From NCBI GenBank assembly GCA_036375215.1, contig DASUSH010000103.1, forward strand, positions 1 through 11,376: 11,376 nt of DNA. The letters are read 5' to 3'. The stretch is from DASUSH01 sp036375215. Its GTDB lineage: Bacteria; Actinomycetota; Thermoleophilia; Solirubrobacterales; 70-9. Below the pieces are notes generated by a model, which saw only the letters and a list, made by a program, of their open reading frames with translations, searched no databases and was not told where the DNA came from. Position numbers and translations under genes: made by a program. Numbering within the stretch: position 1 is the first letter of the stretch; each line of letters opens with the position of its first letter. Below are positions 1 through 5,442 of this stretch, piece by piece.

Positions 1-132
1 CGAGGCCCACTCGGCGGCCCTCTCGTTGCCGGCGGAGCGCGAACCCATCCGGACCTCGTGGCCGAGCTCGACCAGCTTCGTGGCGAGCGTCCTCCCGACG
101 TTGCCGGTGCCGAGGACGCCGTAGCGAGGCAT
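1..132 (-). CDS. F420-dependent NADP reductase-like protein, N-terminal fragment (cut by window edge)
   Basis: Only the first 44 codons are present, and the gene runs off the left end. The translation starts MPRYGVLGTGNVGRTLATKL and continues with GHEVRMGSRSA. This is a Rossmann first strand and glycine loop (GTGNVG, residues 8-13), followed by a second strand ending in GSR, where an NADP 2'-phosphate would be bound. The pattern is that of the NADP-oxidoreductase/F420-dependent family (NpdG/Fno-like), whose members move hydride between NADP(H) and F420 or act as related cytosolic reductases. The ATG lies 4 nt after the TAG stop of the aldehyde dehydrogenase, so the two are almost certainly co-transcribed and probably translationally coupled. 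True F420 use cannot be judged because the F420-binding part is outside the window. Other NADP-binding reductases with this N-terminus remain possible. Confidence 0.75.
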   Translation of the reverse strand, partial: MPRYGVLGTGNVGRTLATKLVELGHEVRMGSRSAGNERAAEWAS

Positions 133-136
133 CGGG

Positions 137-1621
137 CTAGAGCTGGGCCCAGACGGTCTTCAGCTCGAGGTAGGCGTCGAGGTTCGCGTGGCCCTTCTCG
201 CGCCCGATCCCCGAGGACTTGAAGCCGCCGAACGGCGCCGCCGGATCGGCGCCGCCCCAGGTGTTGACGTAGACGTTGCCGGCGCGCAGCTTCGCGGCGA
301 GCTTGTGGGCCTTCGAGACGTCGCGGGTCCAGACGCCGGCGGCGAGCCCGTACTCGGTCGCGTTCGCGCGCGCCGCCACCTCGTCGAGGTCGTCGTAGGG
401 CAGCGCGACCAGCACCGGCCCAAAGATCTCCTCGCGGGCGATCGGCATCTGGTCGCTCACCCCGGCGAAGAGGGTCGGCTCGATGAAGTAGCCGCCGTTC
501 TCGCCCGCCTCGCCGCCGCCGGCGAGGAGCTCCGCGCCCGCCTCGCGGCCGGAGTCGATGTAGCCGAGGACGCGGTCGCGCTGCTCCGCGGAGATCACCG
601 GGCCGAGCTCGGTCTCGGGATCGAGGCCGGGGCCGAGACGCGCCGTGCGCGCCTGCTCCGCGAGCGCCCCGGTCACCTGGTCGAACTGCGAGGAGTGCAC
701 GAACAGGCGCGAGCCCGCGTTGCAGACCTGGCCGGAGTTGAAGTAGATCGCCTGGTAGGCGCCCTTGATCGCGGCCTCGAGGTCGGCGTCGGGGAGGATC
801 ACGTTCGGGCTCTTCCCGCCGAGCTCGAGCGTGAGCCGCTTCAGCGACTCGCCGCACTTCGCGCCGATCTCGCGGCCGACCGCGGTCGACCCGGTGAACG
901 CGACCTTGTCGACGTCCGGGTGCTCGACGAGCGCGGCGCCGGTGGTGCCGTCGCCCGCGACGACGTTGACGACGCCCTCCGGGATCCCGGCCTCGATGCA
1001 GAGCTCGCCGAGCCGCAGCGCGGTGAGCGGCGTCTGCTCGGCCGGCTTCAGCACCGTCGTGCAGCCGGTCGCCAGCACCGGCGCCAGCTTCCAGACCGCC
1101 ATCAGCAGCGGGAAGTTCCAGGGGATGATCTGCCCGCAGACCCCGACCGGCTCCTTGCGGGTGTAGCAGAGCACGTCGCGGGCGGAGACCGGGATCGTCT
1201 CGCCCTCGATCTTGGTCGGCCAGCCGGCGAAGTAGCGCAGGTGGTTGACCGCCGCGGCGACGTCGGTCTGCGCCATCTTGATCGGCTTGCCGTTGTCGAG
1301 CGACTCGAGCTCGGCGAGCTCGGGGAGGTTCGCCTTGAGCAGGTCGGCGAGGGCGAGCATCATCCCGGTGCGCTTCGCGGGGCTCACCTTCGCCCAGGCG
1401 CCCTCGAAGGCCGCACGGGCCGCGGCGACGGCGCGGTCGACGTCCTCGGGCCCGCCGTGCGCCACGGGCATGATCGGCTCGGCGGTCGCCGGGTCGATCG
1501 TCTCGAAGGTCTGGCCGGTGGCCGACTCGGCGCGCTCGCCGCCGATGTGGTGGTGCGCGGCGCCGCGCTCGAGGAACTCCCGGGCCGCGGGGGAGAGCGA
1601 GTCGGCCGTCGCGGTGGCCAT
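137..1621 (-). CDS. NAD(P)-dependent aldehyde dehydrogenase, ALDH superfamily
   Basis: A 494-residue protein of normal length for class 1/2-like ALDHs, which oxidise aldehydes to carboxylic acids in the cytoplasm. Counting from the ATG, the visible motifs are: IIPWNFP with the oxyanion Asn at about 169; TVLKP with the cofactor-binding Lys at about 192; the FTGST dinucleotide loop at about 242-246; LELGGKSP with the general-base Glu at about 266; GQVCNAGSR with the nucleophilic Cys at about 300; and EEIFGPV toward the C-terminus. All key residues are intact. An in-frame TTG at 1642 would add seven residues. I prefer the ATG because a TAAGCT box lies 8 nt upstream of it, inside that extension, and no Shine-Dalgarno is seen. 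The gene heads an operon with the F420/NADP reductase-like gene. Substrate cannot be read from sequence; betaine-, phenylacetaldehyde- and generic ALDHs share these motifs. Confidence 0.93.
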   Translation of the reverse strand: MATATADSLSPAAREFLERGAAHHHIGGERAESATGQTFETIDPATAEPIMPVAHGGPEDVDRAVAAARAAFEGAWAKVSPAKRTGMMLALADLLKANLPELAELESLDNGKPIKMAQTDVAAAVNHLRYFAGWPTKIEGETIPVSARDVLCYTRKEPVGVCGQIIPWNFPLLMAVWKLAPVLATGCTTVLKPAEQTPLTALRLGELCIEAGIPEGVVNVVAGDGTTGAALVEHPDVDKVAFTGSTAVGREIGAKCGESLKRLTLELGGKSPNVILPDADLEAAIKGAYQAIYFNSGQVCNAGSRLFVHSSQFDQVTGALAEQARTARLGPGLDPETELGPVISAEQRDRVLGYIDSGREAGAELLAGGGEAGENGGYFIEPTLFAGVSDQMPIAREEIFGPVLVALPYDDLDEVAARANATEYGLAAGVWTRDVSKAHKLAAKLRAGNVYVNTWGGADPAAPFGGFKSSGIGREKGHANLDAYLELKTVWAQL

Positions 1622-1629
1622 CGGGGCGG

Positions 1630-1635
1630 AGCTTA
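1630..1635 (-). promoter_or_regulatory. Candidate -10 box of a leaderless promoter for the aldehyde dehydrogenase
   Basis: On the minus strand the hexamer reads TAAGCT, matching the actinobacterial TANNNT -10 consensus. Eight bases separate it from the ATG at 1621, so transcription would start at or within 1-2 nt of the start codon. No purine-rich ribosome site precedes the ATG. No convincing -35 box was seen at a 16-18 bp spacing. It is supported by the same arrangement before three other genes in this window. Confidence 0.5.
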
Positions 1636-1689
1636 GAGCCAACCCGGGAGTCCCGCCTTTGCCCGGGGCGGATCAGGTCCGAGCGCTCT

Positions 1690-1695
1690 TAGTAT
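1690..1695 (+). promoter_or_regulatory. Candidate -10 box of a leaderless promoter for the lipoprotein gene
   Basis: The hexamer TAGTAT fits TANNNT and ends 7 nt before the TTG start at 1703, with no Shine-Dalgarno between. This suggests a leaderless mRNA starting on the TTG. It faces the dehydrogenase promoter, so the two divergent genes are fired from about 60 bp of shared DNA. No clear -35 element was found. Confidence 0.5.
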
Positions 1696-1702
1696 CCGGG
1701 CC

Positions 1703-2326
1703 TTGCGCCCGTTTCCCGCACCGGTCCTCGCCCTCGTGGGAGTCCTCGCGATCGCCGCCCTCGCCGGCTGCGGTGGAGATGACGAGACCACGACCGAGCC
1801 GACCGAGGCGACCGGAGCGACCTCGGGCGTCTACTCGAACCTGCACGATCCGGGCGCGGGCGCCGAGGGCGGCCCGACCGGCGCGCTCACGGCCGAGGGG
1901 ATCGGCGACGTCGAGGTCGGCGCGGGGGAGGATGAGGTGCGCGAGGCGTTCGGCGAGCCCGTCGACGCGATCGACGTCGACCTCGGCGGCGGGGGCGGCG
2001 GACCCCCGCAGGTGAACTGGGTCTACCGGTTCACGGAGGGTGACGTGACGATCAAGTTCGACGCCGAGGACGACACCTTCGCCGCCTACGACGTCTACAC
2101 GCCCGAGCTCGAGACGGGCGACGGGTTCAAGGTCGGCGACCCGATCGCAGACGTCGAGAAGCGCTACGGCGACGACCTCGCGAAGAGCCCGCTCGGCCTC
2201 GACACGCTCGTCCTCTCGAGCACGAGGCCGGGCACCGCGAAGTCGCCTGCGCTCGGCTTCGCCTACCAGGGCAAGAAGGTCACGGCGATCTCCGGCGGCG
2301 CCGTCGTCCAGCCCGCGGGCGAGTAG
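1703..2326 (+). CDS. Small exported lipoprotein with two BamE/SmpA-like motifs
   Basis: A 207-residue protein starting with TTG. Residues 1-22 form a lipoprotein signal peptide: a short basic start, a hydrophobic run of Leu/Val/Ala, then the lipobox LAGC with the lipidated Cys at 23. A Gly/Asp/Thr-rich tether (about 24-62) follows. The folded part has two similar motifs, IGDVEVGAGEDEVREAFGEP (about 67-86) and FKVGDPIADVEKRYGDDL (about 142-159). Each shows the 'xVGxxxxxVxxxxG' pattern typical of small BamE/SmpA-like or PepSY-like envelope domains. A glycine run (GGGGGG, about 95-100) interrupts the first unit. It should sit on the outer face of the cytoplasmic membrane. No enzymatic motif is visible and I cannot assign a function. 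It is transcribed alone, divergent from the aldehyde dehydrogenase and convergent with the TetR gene, with 9 bp between stop codons. Confidence 0.85.
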   Translation: MRPFPAPVLALVGVLAIAALAGCGGDDETTTEPTEATGATSGVYSNLHDPGAGAEGGPTGALTAEGIGDVEVGAGEDEVREAFGEPVDAIDVDLGGGGGGPPQVNWVYRFTEGDVTIKFDAEDDTFAAYDVYTPELETGDGFKVGDPIADVEKRYGDDLAKSPLGLDTLVLSSTRPGTAKSPALGFAYQGKKVTAISGGAVVQPAGE

Positions 2327-2335
2327 CGCGGTCGG

Positions 2336-2920
2336 CTAGGCGGCGTCCGCCATGCCGGCCGCCAGCTCGACGGCCTCGGCGGGGGCGAGGCCCTGCTCGA
2401 CGACCAGCGAGCGCCACGTGGTGAGCGAGATCGCGTGCCCGATCGCGGCGGAGACCCGACGGCGCCGGGCCCCGCGCTCGGGCCGGCCGGCCAGCAGGAT
2501 CTCGCGCGCCGCCTCGAAATAGGCCGCGGTCCTCTCCAGGGCGGGCTTCAGCGACTCCACCACCGGCGCGTCGCGGGCCGCGCGCTCGAGCATGTAGCCG
2601 GCACGCCCGTACCAACCGTAGAGCTCCCCGAGGGCCAGGTGCAGGCGCTCCCCCGGGTCGCGCACCTCGGTCCAGCCGGTGGGGTCGGGGGGCCGGTTGC
2701 GCGCGGCCCAGTGCGAGGTGCACGCCGCGAACAGGTCGGCCTCGGTCGGGAAGTGCCGGTAGACGGTCGCTCGCTGCACGCCGGCCCGCTCGGCGACGGC
2801 GCTCACGGTCGTCCGCGCCGGGCCGACCGAGCCGTGCAGCTCGATGGCGGCCTCGGTGATCCGCAGGCGCGTCTCCTCCTCCTGCGCGGCGCGCGCTCGC
2901 TTGCGGTAGGGGCGGGTCAT
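2336..2920 (-). CDS. TetR/AcrR-family transcriptional repressor
   Basis: A 194-residue protein with the standard TetR layout. The N-terminal helices begin around 17 (TRLRITEAAIELHGSVG), followed by a helix-turn-helix at about 37-57 (TTVSAVAERAGVQRATVYRHF). The stretch RATVYRHFPTEADLF is the family signature. The remaining ~130 residues form the variable ligand-binding and dimerisation domain and contain aromatic residues (YGWYGRAGYM, about 101-110) that could line a pocket. The inducer is not predictable. The ATG is 52 bp from the divergent cupin start, and that space holds repeats that could be its operator, so it most likely represses itself and the cupin gene. It ends tail-to-tail with the lipoprotein gene. 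The call is firm at family level; the target is inferred from position only. Confidence 0.93.
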   Translation of the reverse strand: MTRPYRKRARAAQEEETRLRITEAAIELHGSVGPARTTVSAVAERAGVQRATVYRHFPTEADLFAACTSHWAARNRPPDPTGWTEVRDPGERLHLALGELYGWYGRAGYMLERAARDAPVVESLKPALERTAAYFEAAREILLAGRPERGARRRRVSAAIGHAISLTTWRSLVVEQGLAPAEAVELAAGMADAA

Positions 2921-2972
2921 CTGATACGTTCATTAAACACTACCGTTCAACGGAATTTGGGAGGCACGACAG
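2921..2972. promoter_or_regulatory. Shared TetR/cupin promoter region with candidate operator repeats
   Basis: This 52-bp spacer is the most AT-rich stretch nearby. It contains two direct copies of CGTTCA (2927-2932 and 2944-2949, 17 bp apart) and an 11-bp palindrome, CCGTT-C-AACGG (2943-2953). TANNNT hexamers occur on both strands: TACCGT at 2941-2946 facing the cupin, and TAGTGT at 2938-2943 facing the repressor. Both overlap the repeats, so a bound TetR dimer would cover both -10 boxes. Autoregulation by the neighbouring TetR is an inference from this arrangement. Confidence 0.5.
2959..2964 (+). promoter_or_regulatory. Shine-Dalgarno site of the cupin gene
   Basis: GGGAGG lies 8 nt before the ATG at 2973 and fixes that start. 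It is the only strong ribosome-binding site I can see in the window. Most other first-in-operon genes appear leaderless. Confidence 0.7.
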
Positions 2973-3524
2973 ATGGAGAGCACCGCCACGGCCATCACCC
3001 GATTCACCGGCGCGGAGGGCCCCCGCATAATCGGCCCGGACGACGGGGAGAAGGTCGACATCGGCGCGGTCTTCGGCGCCCGCTTCCTCGCCTGGACGGA
3101 GGAGACCGGCGGCGGTTTCTCGCTCGTCGAGCACCCGATCGCGCCCCGCGGGCTCGCGGCGCCGCTGCACCGCCACGCCAACGAGGACGAGTACAGCTTC
3201 GTGCTCGAGGGCCGGATGGGCGCGCAGCTGGGCGACGACGTCGTCGAGGCGGGCCCGGGCGACCTCGTCTTCAAGCCGCGCGGCCAGTGGCATTCGTTCT
3301 GGAACGCGGGCGACGAGCCCTGCCGGATCCTCGAGATCATCTCGCCGGGCGGGTTCGAGCGCTACTTCGCCGAGCTGCCGGAGGCGATCGCCGCGGCGGC
3401 GCCGAACGGTGCGGAGGCCGTCGGCGCCGCGATCGCCGAGGTGGCGACGCGCTACGGCCTGGAGCTCGACCCGGCGAGCATCGGCCCGCTCTGCGAGCGG
3501 CACGGCCTCGTGCCGCCCGCGTAA
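2973..3524 (+). CDS. Single-domain cupin protein, probably metal-binding
   Basis: A 183-residue cytosolic protein with one cupin beta-barrel. Cupin motif 1 is seen as PLHRHANEDEYSFVLEG: His66, His68 and Glu73 are the metal ligands and Gly80 closes the motif. Motif 2 is GDLVFKPRGQWHSFWN (96-111), with His107 as the fourth ligand and the usual P-x-G before it. All four ligands are present, so a bound Fe, Mn, Zn or similar ion is expected. After the barrel a helical tail of about 50 residues (about 135-183) is Ala/Glu-rich. Cupins of this shape include small dioxygenases, isomerases and sensors, and the sequence does not say which. The divergent TetR gene and shared operator region suggest induction by a small molecule that this protein may act on. 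Confidence 0.9.
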   Translation: MESTATAITRFTGAEGPRIIGPDDGEKVDIGAVFGARFLAWTEETGGGFSLVEHPIAPRGLAAPLHRHANEDEYSFVLEGRMGAQLGDDVVEAGPGDLVFKPRGQWHSFWNAGDEPCRILEIISPGGFERYFAELPEAIAAAAPNGAEAVGAAIAEVATRYGLELDPASIGPLCERHGLVPPA

Positions 3525-3543
3525 CCCCGGCGGGCCAGACGGG

Positions 3544-4269
3544 TCAGGCGCCCGGCGGGCAGCAGGGACCGTTCGAGTCCGACGACGGCGTCGTGCACTC
3601 GACGATCGGCGCCGGCGTGGGCTCGGCGGCCGCATCCTCCGCCGCCGGGGCCTCGGCGCCCTCCTCGGCTACGGCGGGAGCCGCGGCCGCGGCGGCGTCC
3701 GGCTGGCACTGCGGCAGGGTCTGGGGCGGGGGCTCGCTGGGCGCGGGCTCGGCCGGTGCGGGCTCCGCGGGCTCAGCGGGGCTCGCGGCATCATCGCCCG
3801 CCTCGGCGTCCTCCGCGGGCGCAGCGCCGGCGGCTTCGGAGGTCGCCTCGCCGGAGTGTTCGCGCTCGTCGCTGTCGGCGCGCTCGCGCTCCAGCAGCTT
3901 CGGCTCCTCGTCCTCGTCCTCCGGGATGCCCCAGGCCGAGACCGTGACCGTGTAGTTCCCCGAGCCGACGTAAGGGACCGAGACCGAGGCGCTCCCGCCG
4001 CCCTCGCCGCTGCCCACCGTGCCGAGGTCCTGGACCGAGCCGTCGGCCCGGGTCACGCTCGCCGTGTAGTAGCCGGCGTCCTCGACGCCGGTGAAGCTGA
4101 AGTCGATCTGGCAGACGATCCCGCTCTCGCCCGCGACGCCGCAGCCGCCGAGGGAGGCGCTTACCGAGAGGCCGCTCGAGCCCGAGCCGACCACGCCGAA
4201 GGCGCGCAGCGGCACCACCGCGATCGCGGCGATCGCGGCGACGAGGAGGACGCGGCGGAGCACGCTCAC
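3544..4269 (-). CDS. Secreted protein with beta-sandwich-like domain and acidic Pro/Ala/Glu-rich, Cys-ended tail
   Basis: A 241-residue protein of unknown function. The GTG start overlaps the TGA of the upstream gene as GTGA (4266-4269), so it should be translated by coupling. Residues 1 to about 24 are a signal peptide (MSVLRR, then a hydrophobic Ala/Ile/Val run). Residues about 33-113 alternate polar and hydrophobic positions like an Ig/PKD-type sandwich, with Cys43 and Cys53 near the start (a possible disulfide) and repeated V/Y strands such as GNYTVTVSAWG. From about 115 the chain becomes very acidic (EDEDEE), then low-complexity Ala/Glu/Pro with short AEP/APSEP repeats. Four further cysteines sit at 188, 225, 236 and 237, the last two as CC five residues from the end. 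The tail could span the wall or be disulfide-linked. A second GTG at 4263 is an alternative start. I do not recognise the family. Confidence 0.7.
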   Translation of the reverse strand: MSVLRRVLLVAAIAAIAVVPLRAFGVVGSGSSGLSVSASLGGCGVAGESGIVCQIDFSFTGVEDAGYYTASVTRADGSVQDLGTVGSGEGGGSASVSVPYVGSGNYTVTVSAWGIPEDEDEEPKLLERERADSDEREHSGEATSEAAGAAPAEDAEAGDDAASPAEPAEPAPAEPAPSEPPPQTLPQCQPDAAAAAAPAVAEEGAEAPAAEDAAAEPTPAPIVECTTPSSDSNGPCCPPGA

Positions 4270-5300
4270 GGCGCCTCGCCCTCCGCGGGGGTCGCGGCGC
4301 CCTCGGGCGCGGCGGCGTCGTCGCTGCCGGGGGCGGCGCCGGTCTCGATCTCGCCGCCGCCCTCGGGCTCGGGCACGAACGAGCCGTGGATCAGGTCGGC
4401 GCCCTCGCTCGCCTGCCGCGAGGCGCCGGGCTGGACGGTGGTCGCGAGGTAATAGCGATAGGGCCCGGCCGCGCGCAGGGTGACGTCGTAGGGGGCGGAG
4501 ACGCCCGTGCCCTCGGGGGTGTCGGCGCGCAGCCGCACGACCGTGCCCGCCGCCGTGGGAGCCGGGATCCGCTCGAGCACCTCGGCGTTGCCGGTCAGCG
4601 AGCGAAGCTGCTCGAGCGAGCGGGTCTCGAACTCGGCGAAGCTCAGGTCGGGCGCGCGCTCGATCCAGAGGGTGGCGTCGGCGGTGCCGTCGGTCGAGGC
4701 GGCGGTGAACGCGGCGCCGCCCTCGGCGGGCGTCTGCTCCCAGCCCGGCGGCAGCGCCAGCGAGTAGCCCGGCTGGGTGACGAAGCGCGCCCCCGAGTCC
4801 GCGCCGTCGCCCGCGGCCGCGCCGCTCGCGGCCTCCCTGTCGCCCTGGGCGGAGGACGCCTCGGGCGCCGCGGGGGTCCCGGGCGCGCCAACGGTCACGG
4901 TCGGCGAGGGGTCCTCGCCGCCCTGGAGCAGGATCAGCCCCGCGACCACGGCCACCGCCGCGACCGGGATCCCGACCCATGTCCAGAGGCGGCTGGACGG
5001 CTGTGGCAGGCGAGCGCGCCGGGTGGGGGTGGCTGGGGGCGCGGCGTTGCCTGCGACTGGGGGCTCACCGCTGCTTGCGACTGTGGGGTCAGACCCCGCG
5101 TTCTCCTCTTCGATGGCGTCCGCGTCATAGGCCTGCCTGCACTCGTCGCAGACGACGCGGCGGACGGTGCGGGAGGGGAGGTAGCCGGGGAGGCGGATCC
5201 GGGTCTCGGCGCCGCAGGAGGCATGGGCGGCGCGGACGATCCGCACCGGGTCGCCCTCGGGCGGTTCGGGGAAGCCCCCATTCGACTCGAGAGAATTCAT
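4266..5300 (-). CDS. Single-pass membrane protein: N-terminal Cys cluster, TM helix, extracytoplasmic LpqN/PsbP-like domain
   Basis: About 344 residues from the ATG at 5300; a GTG at 5309 would add three, and neither has a Shine-Dalgarno. The N-terminus resembles a zinc ribbon: Cys29 (HASCGAE), then Cys51 and Cys54 (VVCDECRQAYDADAI), with His26 as a possible fourth ligand. A Pro/Ala/Thr linker leads to one TM helix at about 106-125 (LWTWVGIPVAAVAVVAGLIL). Outside, after another linker, residues about 172-312 contain GYSLALPPGWEQ, an alternating strand pattern and TVVRLRADTPEG. This resembles lipoprotein domains of the LpqN/PsbP/Mog1 type by eye. The tail is Ala/Pro/Glu-rich. An inside Cys cluster, one TM and an outside domain resembles anti-sigma or sensor proteins, but no sigma-factor gene is adjacent. 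It overlaps the secreted-protein gene by 4 bp, implying a joint role in the envelope. Function unknown. Confidence 0.8.
   Translation of the reverse strand: MNSLESNGGFPEPPEGDPVRIVRAAHASCGAETRIRLPGYLPSRTVRRVVCDECRQAYDADAIEEENAGSDPTVASSGEPPVAGNAAPPATPTRRARLPQPSSRLWTWVGIPVAAVAVVAGLILLQGGEDPSPTVTVGAPGTPAAPEASSAQGDREAASGAAAGDGADSGARFVTQPGYSLALPPGWEQTPAEGGAAFTAASTDGTADATLWIERAPDLSFAEFETRSLEQLRSLTGNAEVLERIPAPTAAGTVVRLRADTPEGTGVSAPYDVTLRAAGPYRYYLATTVQPGASRQASEGADLIHGSFVPEPEGGGEIETGAAPGSDDAAAPEGAATPAEGEAP
5085..5097. repeat. 13-bp palindrome GGGGTC-A-GACCCC inside the linker of the membrane protein gene
   Basis: The arms are perfect 6-mers around one central base. It lies just beside a degenerate tandem repeat (CTGCGACTGGGGGCTC near 5051 and TTGCGACTGTGGGGTC near 5075) in the low-complexity linker. 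From memory, GGGGTCAGACCCC-like palindromes recur in many genomes as small mobile or REP-like elements, so it may be a repeat fragment absorbed into a tolerant linker. Its copy number cannot be judged from this window. Confidence 0.45.
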
Positions 5301-5351
5301 GTCTGGCACACGTCAATCGGCGCGACGCGCGTGAACTTGAGCGCGCCGCCC

Positions 5352-5371
5352 CTCGCCTGCGGGCGAGATTA
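5352..5371. promoter_or_regulatory. Hairpin and candidate -10 box between the divergent membrane-protein and cyclase genes
   Basis: CTCGCC (5352-5357) and GGCGAG (5362-5367) form a perfect 6-bp inverted repeat with a 4-nt gap. On the minus strand the overlapping hexamer TAATCT (5366-5371) fits TANNNT. It would start a transcript about 50 nt before the membrane protein gene, with the inverted repeat at its start. It could be an operator or a 5' RNA hairpin. The rest of the 5301-5442 spacer shows no other clear signal. Its role is inference only. Confidence 0.3.
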
Positions 5372-5442
5372 GCCGTGTGTGGGTGCTCACGCCAGGATCC
5401 GGCGGGTCATGGGACAATTCCTGCCCGTCCACCGATTCGGGG

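Noticed and set aside
188..1636. Plus-strand open frame opposite the aldehyde dehydrogenase
   Set aside because: Composition is low-complexity Arg/Leu/Gly/Ala typical of antisense shadows, while the minus-strand protein has complete ALDH motifs.
2311..2351. GCCCGCGGGC and GGCGG-CGT-CCGCC between the lipoprotein and TetR ends as bidirectional terminators
   Set aside because: Both are short and lie in the coding ends with no T-run, so they cannot be told from background GC palindromes.
3515..3535. Inverted repeat GCCCGC/GCGGGC around the cupin stop codon as a terminator
   Set aside because: The 9-nt loop and lack of a T-run make it weak, and such short GC repeats are frequent by chance here.
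4270..4980. Upstream extension of the secreted-protein frame to 4980
   Set aside because: It is Arg/Gly-rich and lies over the membrane protein gene. The signal peptide begins at the GTG at 4269, which fits the 4-bp overlap.
4266..5300. Membrane protein as an anti-sigma factor of the zinc-binding ZAS class
   Set aside because: The spacing (Cys29, Cys51, Cys54) does not match the HxxxCxxC ZAS motif and no sigma-factor gene is next to it.
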